A stretch of DNA of 64,000 nucleotides, from NCBI GenBank assembly GCA_036803205.1, contig DAIRUS010000001.1, positions 1 through 64,000 on the forward strand, read 5' to 3'. Under the pieces are notes generated by a model. It saw only the letters and a list, made by a program, of their open reading frames with translations. It ran no database searches and was not told the DNA's origin. Source of the stretch: DAIRUS01 sp036803205. GTDB lineage: Bacteria; Patescibacteriota; Minisyncoccia; Minisyncoccales; GBS-2. A program made the translations under genes and the position numbers. Positions 1-8,231 of this stretch are shown here, one piece after another. Each line of letters opens with the position of its first letter. The first letter of the stretch is position 1.

Positions 1-2
1 GA

Positions 3-1664
3 ATAGAAGATAAATTCGTTTTAAATCCAAGCTATAAGGAAAGAGAAGAAAGTAAAATGGACCTAGTTTTTTCTGCCGTAGAAAGAAAAGATGAGCTTTT
101 AATTAATATGTTAGAGGGGAGTTTTGAGGAGCTTGAGGAAGAAGTTATTCTCCAGGCCTATCAGTTTGTTCTTCCTTGTTTGAAAAAAATCATTGATTTT
201 CAAAAAGAAATTGGAGAAAAATTCTCTAAGCAAAAACTGGTTCCGGCAATTGAAAAACTTGATGCTAATCTAGAAAAAGAGGTGAAAGAATTTCTGGGGA
301 AAAAATTGGAGTTAGCCATCTATCAAAGTGAAAAAGGTGAGAGAAAAGAAAAATTAGAACAATTAAGAAAAGAGTTAATCGATTTTGTTCAAGAAAGAAA
401 GCCGGAAGAAATAAAACCAGTTTTAAGATTTTTCAAAAAAGAAATTGATCGAATAGTTCATGAAAATATAATTCATCAAGAAAGAAGGCCTGATGGACGA
501 AAATTAGAGGAAATACGGGAAATTCATTGTCAGGTTGGAATTTTACCCAGAACTCATGGTTCTGGTCTCTTTTGTCGCGGTCAGACAAAATCCCTTTCTA
601 TCTTGACCTTGGGTGCTCCGGGAGATGTCCAATTATTAGAAGGGATGGAAATTGTCGGAAAAAAAAGGTTTATGCACCACTATAATTTTCCTCCCTATTC
701 GGTTGGAGAAGTAAGACCAATCAGAGGTCCCGGTCGAAGGGAAATAGGCCACGGAGTTTTGGTTGAGAAATCTCTCTTGCCAGTAATACCCAGTTTTGAA
801 AATTTTCCTTATACAATGCGGATTGTTTCGGAAATCCTCTCTTCAAATGGTTCTACCTCAATGGCTTCGGTTTCTTCTTCTTCTTTAGCCCTAATGGATG
901 CTGGAGTGCCAATTAAAGCTCCGGTAGCAGGCATTGCTCTTGGATTGATGACTAATGGAGAAAAATACAAAATTTTAACCGATATCCAAGGACCGGAAGA
1001 TCAAAATGGCGATATGGATTTCAAAATTGCCGGAACCAAAAAGGGAATAACCGCCCTGCAGATGGATGTTAAAATTGATGGAATTTCAGAAAAAATCTTA
1101 AAGGAGTGTTTAGAAAGAGGTAAAATGGCCCGGTTTGAAATTTTAGAAAAAATTGAAAAGGTTTTGGCCAAACCCCGGCCTGAACTTTCAGTTTTTGCTC
1201 CAAGGATTCTAACTATTCAAATCAATCCCCAAAAAATAAGGGAGGTAATTGGTCCCGGAGGAAAAACAATCAATGAAATTATCGATGAATGTGGAGTTTC
1301 GATTGATGTTGAGGAAAACGGTAAAATTTTTGTTACTGCCGAAAAAGAAGAGGCGGCAAAAAAGGCAATCGCCTGGATAAAAAATATCACTCGGGAAATC
1401 AGAATCGGAGAAATTTTTCAGGGAAAAGTTAAAAGAATTTTGAATTTTGGAGCAATCATCGAAATCTTGCCGGGACAAGAGGGATTATTACATATTTCCC
1501 AAATAGCTCCTTACCGAATTAGAATTAGAAGAATAGAAGATGTTCTTAAGGTTGGGGAAATAATTCCAGTAAAGGTAGTCTCAATTGATGAACAAGGAAG
1601 AATTAATCTTGCGCTAAAGAAAACGATGCTTAAAAAGGAAAGACGCTTCCAGCGTCAAGATTAA
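3..1664 (+). CDS. pnp: Polyribonucleotide nucleotidyltransferase (PNPase), 5'-truncated by the window edge
   Basis: Phosphorolytic 3'-5' exoribonuclease of the RNA degradosome. The reading frame is open from base 3, and the residues before the ATG at 57 already match the family (L-N-P then MDLVFSAVERKD, like the MDLVVAGT region), so ATG 57 is internal and the true start lies left of the window. Counting from that Met, the second RNase PH domain begins near residue 144 (RPDGR), with CRGQT and the catalytic GDMDFK; a KH domain with REVIGPGGKT lies near 395 and an S1 domain (GEIFQGKV) near 451. About 550 residues of a usual ~700 are visible. The next gene starts 8 nt after the stop. Family assignment is firm. 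Confidence 0.96.
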   Translation: MEDKFVLNPSYKEREESKMDLVFSAVERKDELLINMLEGSFEELEEEVILQAYQFVLPCLKKIIDFQKEIGEKFSKQKLVPAIEKLDANLEKEVKEFLGKKLELAIYQSEKGERKEKLEQLRKELIDFVQERKPEEIKPVLRFFKKEIDRIVHENIIHQERRPDGRKLEEIREIHCQVGILPRTHGSGLFCRGQTKSLSILTLGAPGDVQLLEGMEIVGKKRFMHHYNFPPYSVGEVRPIRGPGRREIGHGVLVEKSLLPVIPSFENFPYTMRIVSEILSSNGSTSMASVSSSSLALMDAGVPIKAPVAGIALGLMTNGEKYKILTDIQGPEDQNGDMDFKIAGTKKGITALQMDVKIDGISEKILKECLERGKMARFEILEKIEKVLAKPRPELSVFAPRILTIQINPQKIREVIGPGGKTINEIIDECGVSIDVEENGKIFVTAEKEEAAKKAIAWIKNITREIRIGEIFQGKVKRILNFGAIIEILPGQEGLLHISQIAPYRIRIRRIEDVLKVGEIIPVKVVSIDEQGRINLALKKTMLKKERRFQRQD

Positions 1665-1671
1665 AAAATTT

Positions 1672-4008
1672 ATGTCAAAAGAAAAAACGGGGTATTTCAA
1701 AATAGAAGAATTAAAAACGATGCGAGAAGAACTGGCTAAACTGAAAGAGGGGTGGCTAGAAAAATCATTCCTTTTAAGCTCTGAAGAAGAAACGAAAATT
1801 AGAGAAAAAGTTAAAGAGATAACCGCAAGAAAAAAATGGAAAGAGAAAGAAAATGGAATTTCTGAAAAAGAAACAGAAGAAAAAGTGGAAAGAGAGATAC
1901 TTGCAAGAGAAATTGAAAAAATTAAGGCCGAGAGAGAGGAGGAATTAGAAAGAAGAAGAAGAATTTTAGAAGAAATAAAAAACGAGAGGAAAAAGCTTGA
2001 AGAAGAAATAGTAAAGGAAAGAGAGGCAAGAAAAAGTTTAGAAGAAGAAATAAAGAAAATTTCGGAAGAGAAAAAAGCTCTCGAAGAAAAAATTAGGCAG
2101 ATAATGGAAGAAAAAAAACTGGAAAGAGAAATGGCTTTAGAAGAAAAATTAAAAAGGGTTTTAGAAGAAAAAGAGACTGAAAAAAGAAAAATTAGCGAAG
2201 AAAAAGAAAAGGAAGAAGAAGAGAAAATTCGTGAAAAAATTAGAGAAACATTGGAAAAGCCAATCTCAGAAGAAGAAAAGAAAACCTTAGAAGAGCAATT
2301 AAGAAGGGTGACAGTTGAAAAAGAAAAAGAAAAAGAAAAAAGAATGGTCCTTGAGGAAGAAATNNNNNNNNNNNNNNNNNNNNNNNNNNNNNNNNNNNNN
2401 NNNNNNNNNNNNNNNNNNNNNNNNNNNNNNNNNNNNNNNNNNNNNNNNNNNNNNNNNNNNNNNAAAAGGGAAAGAGAAAAAAGAGAGGTCTTAGAGGAAA
2501 ATATGAAAAAGATGTTAGATAAGGCAGAAAAAGAAGAAGGAAAAAGAAATGTTTTAGAAGAAGAAATAAAAAGAGTAATGGATGAAAGAGAAAGAGAAGA
2601 AGAAAAAAGAAGAACCCTTGAAGAAGAAATAAAAAGAGTAATGGCCGAAAAAGAAGAAGAAAAAGAAAAAAGGAAAGTTTTGGAAGAAAGAACAAAGATG
2701 GTGCTAGAAGAGATTGAAAGGGAAAGGAAAAAAAGAAAAAGTTTAGAGGAGGAGATCGAAAAATTAAAAGAGATAATAAAGGACTTAGAAAAAGAAGTTG
2801 AAAGCTATGGCGAAAAAAGAGAAAAAGCTGAAAGAAGAAGGGAATTTTTAGAGAAAAGAGTGGACAGATTTTTAAAGAAAGGGGAGGTAGAATTAGCAAA
2901 AGAAGTTGAATTACCAAAAGAAGAGGTTTTAAAAGAAATGCCGAGAGAAGAAAAAGAAGAAATGGAAGAAATACCGAGCGAAAAGAAAGAAGAATTGGAA
3001 TTAAGAAAGAAAAGGTTAGCTTTAGAGAGGGAACTTCATCTTCTGGCTGAAAAAAGAAAGCCTTTAGAAATTAAAAAAAGGCAGCTCTTGCTCCAAATTG
3101 AAGAAATCCAAAAAACGAAAATCTCTCCTCTTTTGAAGGCAGAAAGAGAAATTGAAGAAAGGAAATTAAAAATTGAAGAAAAAGAAGAAGCGGCGCCGCC
3201 AGAAAGAAAAAAAATTTTTGAACGAGAACGGTGGAAAATTGAAGACAGAAGAAGAAAAATTGAAGAAGAAAAATGGAAATTTGAAGAAGAGGTTGAAAAA
3301 ATAAAAGAGAAAATAGAGGCTCTTGAACCGGAACTTGATGAAATTTCAGGTCAAGAAGAAGAGATTAAAAGAGATATTGAAGCCATCGCCGAAGAAGGAA
3401 AAATAAAAACCCTTCAAATGGAGGCAGAGGAATTGAAAAGAGGGCTTAAACCATTAACAACGGAGAAGGAAAAATTAGAAGTGGAATTAAATGAAAAACT
3501 GGAGAAGAAAGAGAAATTAGAAAAAATTTTGGAAGAAATTGTCGAAGAGGAAACAGCAATTGAAGATGAAATAAAAATCCTCGAAGAGAAAGCCAGGGCA
3601 ACTATGTCAATTGCCGAAAGAAGAGAGCTAGACAAAAGAAGGTGGCAAATTGAAGAAGAAAGAAGACTAGTCGAAGAAGAAAGATGGAAATATGAAGGAG
3701 AAAAAAAGAAAATTTCACTTCTAGTCGAAGACATCCAATCGAAATTTAATAGACTTCAAGAAAAAGAAAATGAATTAAAAGAAAAGCTAAAAAAAATTGC
3801 CACCTTTCTAGAGGAAAAAGGGGTAATTCTCACCGGAATTGAGGCGGTAGAAATGATTGAAGAAAAACCAGAAAAAGTTGAAAGACCAAAAGAACCTTCT
3901 ATATTGGAAGAGGTAGAAATACCGGAAGAAACTGAACCTCTAGAAGCCATAGAAGAAGAAAAGACGGAAGAAACTTCGATAAAAAAAAAATTGAAAAAAC
4001 TCCAGTAG
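1672..4008 (+). CDS. Very long Glu/Lys/Arg-rich coiled-coil protein containing an assembly gap
   Basis: Not assigned to a named family. Almost the whole product is heptad-like charged sequence with repeats of the type LEEEIKRVMxEKE, spaced about 27 residues apart near residues 270-340, plus two similar blocks around RRELDKRRWQIEEERR. No signal peptide; the N terminus is probably cytoplasmic. A 100-N gap (2364-2463) lies in the repetitive part; the frame continues across it only because the placeholder keeps phase, so the true length is unknown. The frame stops at 4006-4008 just after a run of ten A (3981-3990). Adding one A would join it to the following membrane-anchored segment, so this may be the N-terminal part of a longer gene. 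Confidence 0.75.
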   Translation: MSKEKTGYFKIEELKTMREELAKLKEGWLEKSFLLSSEEETKIREKVKEITARKKWKEKENGISEKETEEKVEREILAREIEKIKAEREEELERRRRILEEIKNERKKLEEEIVKEREARKSLEEEIKKISEEKKALEEKIRQIMEEKKLEREMALEEKLKRVLEEKETEKRKISEEKEKEEEEKIREKIRETLEKPISEEEKKTLEEQLRRVTVEKEKEKEKRMVLEEEXXXXXXXXXXXXXXXXXXXXXXXXXXXXXXXXXXKREREKREVLEENMKKMLDKAEKEEGKRNVLEEEIKRVMDEREREEEKRRTLEEEIKRVMAEKEEEKEKRKVLEERTKMVLEEIERERKKRKSLEEEIEKLKEIIKDLEKEVESYGEKREKAERRREFLEKRVDRFLKKGEVELAKEVELPKEEVLKEMPREEKEEMEEIPSEKKEELELRKKRLALERELHLLAEKRKPLEIKKRQLLLQIEEIQKTKISPLLKAEREIEERKLKIEEKEEAAPPERKKIFERERWKIEDRRRKIEEEKWKFEEEVEKIKEKIEALEPELDEISGQEEEIKRDIEAIAEEGKIKTLQMEAEELKRGLKPLTTEKEKLEVELNEKLEKKEKLEKILEEIVEEETAIEDEIKILEEKARATMSIAERRELDKRRWQIEEERRLVEEERWKYEGEKKKISLLVEDIQSKFNRLQEKENELKEKLKKIATFLEEKGVILTGIEAVEMIEEKPEKVERPKEPSILEEVEIPEETEPLEAIEEEKTEETSIKKKLKKLQ
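2364..2463. other. Scaffold gap (100 N)
   Basis: Exactly 100 N, the usual placeholder for a gap of unknown size. It interrupts near-identical coiled-coil repeats, which probably caused the assembly break. Confidence 0.99.
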
Positions 4009-4031
4009 CCGAAAAAATACCGACAACAGAA

Positions 4032-4940
4032 GTGGTAAAAAAAGAAGAAAAGAGTAAAGAAATACCACCAGAAACCAGAATAAAAGAGGTTTCAGAAAGG
4101 ACTCTGGTTCCTCCACTAGTCCCCAAAAAAATTGAGGAAAAGGAAAGAAAACCAGAAAGTGAAATCCCAAAACCAGAAAGTGAAATCCCAAAAATTGAAG
4201 TACCAAAAATCGAAAAAACGCCCTTTAAAAAAGTTGAATGGCTGTCGGGGAAAACAACACCAGTTCCTCCTTGGTTCCGGGTTGCTTCAGAAGGCGAAAA
4301 AGAAAAAGAAATAAAAGAAAGGGAGGAAAAAATCCCCCTCCAAGAAATCCCCAAAAGGCCTTCGGCATTAAGAAAGTTTTTAGTCAGAATAGGAATTCTT
4401 CTTTTAATCTTATCTTTGGCTGCTCTCTTTTATTGGTATTCTGAAATTAAAAAACTGAAAGAAGTTGTTAGGTCGGGAGAAAAAAGCACCCCTAAAAAAG
4501 AAGTTTCCATTCAACCGGAAATTCCTTCTTTGCTGCCAACTGAAAGGCTAATTTTAAAAGAAATTTCTAAACCGAATGAAGTTTTGACTATTTTGAACCA
4601 AATTGGAGAAGAAAATCTGCCGCCGGGCGATTTAGCTCGGATTGTAATCAAAGATAAAATCAAAGGGAGGGAGTTCTACCTCGAATAAATTCTGGAAACT
4701 GCTCAATTTGGAGTGTCTAAAGAGTTTAGCCAAAAACTTGAGAAAGAACATAATTTACTCCTTTTTTCCCACGAAAAAGGAAAAGAAATTACCTTTCTGG
4801 CAAAAGTAGAAGATAAAGAGGGTTTAGAAAAGGAAATGAAGAGTTGGGAAAAGGTCTGGGAAAAGAAACTTTTTTTCTTTTCGGAAAAGAAATCTCTTCT
4901 TTTCCCCTCACTTTCAAAAGAACCAACCATCAGGGGGTAA
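4032..4940 (+). pseudogene. Membrane-anchored middle segment of a disrupted coiled-coil/TM/extracytoplasmic protein
   Basis: From 3991 the +3 frame continues the preceding protein's style (IEKTPVAEKIPTTE, then GTG 4032), with a Pro/Glu/Lys-rich linker containing two copies of KPESEIP and one transmembrane helix near residues 118-138 (IGILLLILSLAALFYWY), then an extracytoplasmic region. A TAA at 4686-4688 interrupts it where GAA would read through. The same frame then continues (ILETAQFGVSKEF..., ending KEPTIRG) to a second stop at 4938-4940, right after a G5 run (4933-4937); one extra G would carry it on into the amidase frame (GVNFSCFQ). Read together these look like one gene with a frameshift at A10, a nonsense codon and a frameshift at G5. 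Sequencing error near the scaffold gap is an equally good explanation. Confidence 0.6.
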
Positions 4941-5029
4941 ATTTTAGTTGTTTTCAGACTAAAGAGAGGCTTACACTCTGTTATGCTTTGTTTTCTAATT
5001 ATTTTATTTTAGCCCCGTCTGAAGAAAGT

Positions 5030-5560
5030 ATGGAAAAAGTCATCGAAGAGTTAATTAAATTGATAAAAGGAGAATTAAGACCTATTCCCTTGGTAATAAT
5101 TGAAAAATTCCTCACTAAAGGCCATCATTCTCCAATTACTGACCGAACAATCGATACCATCATTATTCATTCAACTTATAATGCCTTGGGCGGTGACCCT
5201 TATGACCCAGAGAAAGTAATTGAAAAATATGAAATGGATAAAGTAGCTACCCACTATCTAATAGCTAGAGATGGAAAAATATATCATTTAGTTCCAAAAC
5301 AAAACATTGCCTATCATGCCGAACCCGGGCAAATGCCCGATGGCAGAAAAAATATCAACAGTTTTTCAATCGGCATTGAACTTATTTATACCCTCCTCGA
5401 AGGACCCAATGATGTCCAATATTTTTCCCTTATCCAACTGATAAATCATCTTAGGCAAAAATATGATATTCCCAACAAAAATATTCCTGGCCATAAAGAT
5501 GTAGCACAAGACAAAACCGATCCTTGGAAATTTGATTGGAATATTTTCAGCCACTTTTAG
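5030..5560 (+). CDS. N-acetylmuramoyl-L-alanine amidase (Amidase_2 / PGRP type)
   Basis: Cleaves the bond between the stem peptide and MurNAc in peptidoglycan. The domain starts around TIDTIIIHSTYN, whose His is the first zinc ligand, continues through HYLIARDGKIYHLVP and IGIELIY, and ends with PGHKDVAQDKTDPW, which carries the second His and the DP motif. The frame is open from 4844, but residues before about 4930 are out-of-frame readings of the upstream segment. ATG 5030 is the first Met inside plausible sequence, and no stop separates the amidase from the preceding extracytoplasmic segment. It has no signal peptide of its own, which fits an amidase tethered to the upstream membrane protein if the lesions were repaired. 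Family call is firm, start uncertain. Confidence 0.8.
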   Translation: MEKVIEELIKLIKGELRPIPLVIIEKFLTKGHHSPITDRTIDTIIIHSTYNALGGDPYDPEKVIEKYEMDKVATHYLIARDGKIYHLVPKQNIAYHAEPGQMPDGRKNINSFSIGIELIYTLLEGPNDVQYFSLIQLINHLRQKYDIPNKNIPGHKDVAQDKTDPWKFDWNIFSHF

Positions 5561-5574
5561 ATTATAGATTAATC

Positions 5575-5583
5575 TGATAAAAT
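5575..5583 (+). promoter_or_regulatory. Extended -10 promoter for the DksA-like gene
   Basis: TGATAAAAT, about 20 nt before the ATG at 5603; no clear -35. Confidence 0.45.
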
Positions 5584-5602
5584 AGATAAAACCAGCAAAA
5601 AA

Positions 5603-5989
5603 ATGAACCAAAAATTGCTAAAAGAATTAGATAAAAAATTGAAAAAAGAAAAGGTTCAGATTAAAAAAGAGTTAGAAAAAATTGCTAAAGAAAGCAACCA
5701 ACGAAAAGGTGGTTGGGATGTTCGCTTCCCAAAGTTTAACGGCGGAGAGTCCGGCAGCGGCGCTTTAGAAAAAGCAGCTGACGAGGTTGAAGAGTATAGC
5801 ACTCTTTTACCAATTAAGTATAATCTTGAATTGAAATTAAACGAAATAAATCTAGCTTTAGAAAAAATTAAAAAAGGAAAATATGGTATTTGTGAAAAAT
5901 GCCAAAAAAAGATCGAGCAAGAAAGATTAAAAATCTGTCCGGAAACGAGATATTGTCTAAAATGTAAACTCCGCAAAAATGGCAAATAA
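5603..5989 (+). CDS. DksA/TraR-family zinc-finger protein
   Basis: 128 aa. An N-terminal Lys/Glu-rich helical region is followed by a C-terminal four-cysteine zinc finger (GICEKCQKKIEQ ... YCLKCK, CxxC-x17-CxxC). Family members bind in the RNA polymerase secondary channel and modulate initiation, often with (p)ppGpp. The two acidic residues at the DksA coiled-coil tip cannot be identified with certainty, so a general DksA-like regulator is the safe call. The last codons overlap the start of the small membrane protein at 5979, which suggests translational coupling. Confidence 0.85.
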   Translation: MNQKLLKELDKKLKKEKVQIKKELEKIAKESNQRKGGWDVRFPKFNGGESGSGALEKAADEVEEYSTLLPIKYNLELKLNEINLALEKIKKGKYGICEKCQKKIEQERLKICPETRYCLKCKLRKNGK

Positions 5990-6134
5990 TAATCAAGAAG
6001 AAATTAGAAAAAAAGTGGAAGATTTACCATTACCTCCTTCTCCTCTCAAAAAAATTTTAAATAAGGTTCTATTAATATTGGGGGTTCTTTTTATTTTTTT
6101 TCTTACAATTTTAATCTTACTCTATCGGCGTTAA
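5979..6134 (+). CDS. 51-residue single-pass membrane protein, function unknown
   Basis: A short frame overlapping the end of the DksA-like gene by 11 nt. It begins MANNNQEEIRKKVEDLPLPP, then has a hydrophobic helix (about residues 27-48, with LLILGVLFIFFLTILILL) and ends in YRR. The charged head / single helix / Arg tail layout, and the overlap, suggest a real small protein. No family is recognised. Confidence 0.6.
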   Translation: MANNNQEEIRKKVEDLPLPPSPLKKILNKVLLILGVLFIFFLTILILLYRR

Positions 6135-6160
6135 TTGTGTTTTCATTTTTTTTCTTTTTT

Positions 6161-6169
6161 TGATAAAAT
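6161..6169 (+). promoter_or_regulatory. Extended -10 promoter for the 6187 gene
   Basis: TGATAAAAT, giving a predicted leader of only about 10 nt before ATG 6187; no obvious -35. Confidence 0.45.
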
Positions 6170-6186
6170 AAAGGTTAGAAAACAAA

Positions 6187-8229
6187 ATGTTTCGAAAAAC
6201 CCAAGAAGAAGATGACTTTTTTGAAAAAGGCAAGGAATTCTCAGAAAGAACGACGCTTTTTATTACCATTGGAGCATTTTTTCTCGTTATAATTTTATTT
6301 ATTGGTATCATCACTCTTCTCTTACCAAAAACCAGGGCGGAAATTAAAATCGTGGGGCCGGAAAAAGCAAAAATGGGAGAATGGGTAACTTATACTGTCC
6401 GTTGTAAAAATACCGGCAATGTCATTTTGCAAAATCCGGAACTTGTCCTCCAGTATCCAACATCGTCTTTGCCGGAAAAGGGTTTAATTGAGAGAGAGAA
6501 ATTAGGTGACTTTCTTTATCCAAAAGAGGAAAAAATTCTTGAATTCAAGGCTCGCCTTTTTGGCCAGGAAGGACAAAGGCAAGAAATTAAGGCTTGGCTG
6601 GATTTTTCAAAAAAAGGGAAACCGGTTGTCTTACGAGAAACAGCCAATTTTTATACAATCATTTCTGAGGTTCCAATTGATCTGGTTATAGATGTGGCTC
6701 CGAAAATTCCAATCAGGCCTAAGATGGATTCTGAATTTAATTTCAGAATCAAATATACCTCTTTTATTGATTTACCCATTTCAAACCTTAAAATAAAAAC
6801 AATTTTTCCTTTTGAATTTAAACTTGGAGAATCCAAACCTCCACCGGAAGAAGAAAAAACGTGGGAAATTCAACCTCTTTCTCAAGGAGAGACAGAAGAG
6901 ATTGAATTTTGGGGAAATTTTCCGGCTGGAACGGACATTGGCAAAGAATTTGAATTTAAAAGCCAATTATTTGCCGAGATCAATGAAGAAACTATTCTCT
7001 TAAAAGAAGTTTCCAGTCGCTCAGTCACTTTTGAGCCAGATTTTCTCTTTTCCCAAAAAATTAATGGTAAAGAAAATTACATCGCCAATTCCGGAGAAAA
7101 ACTTCATTATCAAATTTTCTTTCAAAATATCAAAAATGTGCCCCAAAGAAATCTGGTTTTAACTGTTGTTTTAGATGGAAATCTCTTTGACCTTTTTAGC
7201 GTTGAAGCACCATTAGGAGAGTTTCATCCTGGTGATAATTCCATCTCCTGGGAGGGAGAAAAAGTTTCTCTCCTCAGATATATAACTCCTGGAGAAAAAG
7301 GACAGGTAGAATTTTGGGTTAGATTAAAACCCGACTATAAACCAAAAAATGTCTCCGAGACCAATGCTTTAATTAAAAATAGAGTCTTAATGTCTGGTTT
7401 TGAAAAAGAATTTAGATATAAGGTTAATACCCAATTAAAAATATTACAGGAAGGATATCATGTTGACAAATATGGTTTTTTTGACAATAGTGGTCACCAT
7501 CCTCCAATAGTCAATGAAACCACTACCTATACCATTGTCTGGAAAGTCGAAAATTATTACAATTTGTCAAAAGATACCAAAGTGAAGGCAACCCTTCCTC
7601 ATCAGGTTGAGGTAAAAAGTCACCGTTCAACTATTGGAGAATTGAAAATTTTAAGAGAACTGGGGAAAAAACCTGTCTATCCTGAAATCCCGGTTGATTT
7701 TCGATTTGAAAAACCATTATATTATGGAATGGTGGCCGAAGATGTTCGCTATCTTCAGGTCATTCTCCGGGAAGAAGTGCCTCATTTATATCCCAAGAAC
7801 ACCGGTATTACTGGTCATTTTGGAAAAGTAACCTTTGAAGCGGTAAAGGGTTTCCAAACAAAATATCGGGCGGAAATATTGTTCCCTCAAAAACTGACAG
7901 AACCAACTGGTTATGTGGATGAACTAACACGAGCCAAATTGAATGAGTTGTTAGCTAAAGGCCTACCGGCTGGAAAAACCGAGGTTACCTGGGAAATAGG
8001 AAAAGTTGACGCCGGAAAAGGAATTTTAGATGAACATTTAGTTGCTGCTTTTCAGATTGCCTTCACTCCGGAATTAGCCCAGAGAGGGAAAGTCGGAACG
8101 TTAGTTAATGAGGTGACAATTTTCGGAACAGATCAATGGACGGGTTCACCCCTCGTAGGTAAAGATGAACCGATCACTACCGTCTTGCCCGACGACCATC
8201 ATTTTTTTGGAGAAGGAAAAATTCGTTAA
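6187..8229 (+). CDS. Membrane-anchored surface protein with beta-sandwich repeats and a peptidoglycan-binding domain
   Basis: 680 aa. A short cytoplasmic N terminus precedes one transmembrane helix near residues 25-47 (LFITIGAFFLVIILFIGII). The large exterior part resembles DUF11/CARDB-like modules: phrases such as GEWVTYTVRCKNTGNVIL and GEKLHYQIFFQNIKNVPQRN recur, as expected for tandem Ig-like beta sandwiches. Near residues 515-600 is a PG_binding_1-like segment (EDVRYLQVILRE ... GHFGKVTFEAVKGFQ ... VDELTRAKLNELL). The protein probably sits at the cell surface attached to the wall. The comM-like gene begins 2 nt after its stop, so the two are likely cotranscribed. Specific role unknown. Confidence 0.8.
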   Translation: MFRKTQEEDDFFEKGKEFSERTTLFITIGAFFLVIILFIGIITLLLPKTRAEIKIVGPEKAKMGEWVTYTVRCKNTGNVILQNPELVLQYPTSSLPEKGLIEREKLGDFLYPKEEKILEFKARLFGQEGQRQEIKAWLDFSKKGKPVVLRETANFYTIISEVPIDLVIDVAPKIPIRPKMDSEFNFRIKYTSFIDLPISNLKIKTIFPFEFKLGESKPPPEEEKTWEIQPLSQGETEEIEFWGNFPAGTDIGKEFEFKSQLFAEINEETILLKEVSSRSVTFEPDFLFSQKINGKENYIANSGEKLHYQIFFQNIKNVPQRNLVLTVVLDGNLFDLFSVEAPLGEFHPGDNSISWEGEKVSLLRYITPGEKGQVEFWVRLKPDYKPKNVSETNALIKNRVLMSGFEKEFRYKVNTQLKILQEGYHVDKYGFFDNSGHHPPIVNETTTYTIVWKVENYYNLSKDTKVKATLPHQVEVKSHRSTIGELKILRELGKKPVYPEIPVDFRFEKPLYYGMVAEDVRYLQVILREEVPHLYPKNTGITGHFGKVTFEAVKGFQTKYRAEILFPQKLTEPTGYVDELTRAKLNELLAKGLPAGKTEVTWEIGKVDAGKGILDEHLVAAFQIAFTPELAQRGKVGTLVNEVTIFGTDQWTGSPLVGKDEPITTVLPDDHHFFGEGKIR

Positions 8230-8231
8230 AA

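Noticed and set aside
2240..4354. Long minus-strand frames opposite the coiled-coil gene
   Set aside because: They are Phe/Leu/Ser-rich mirror readings of GAA/AAA/AGA codons, one runs through the N gap, and none resembles a family; the plus strand is the coding strand.
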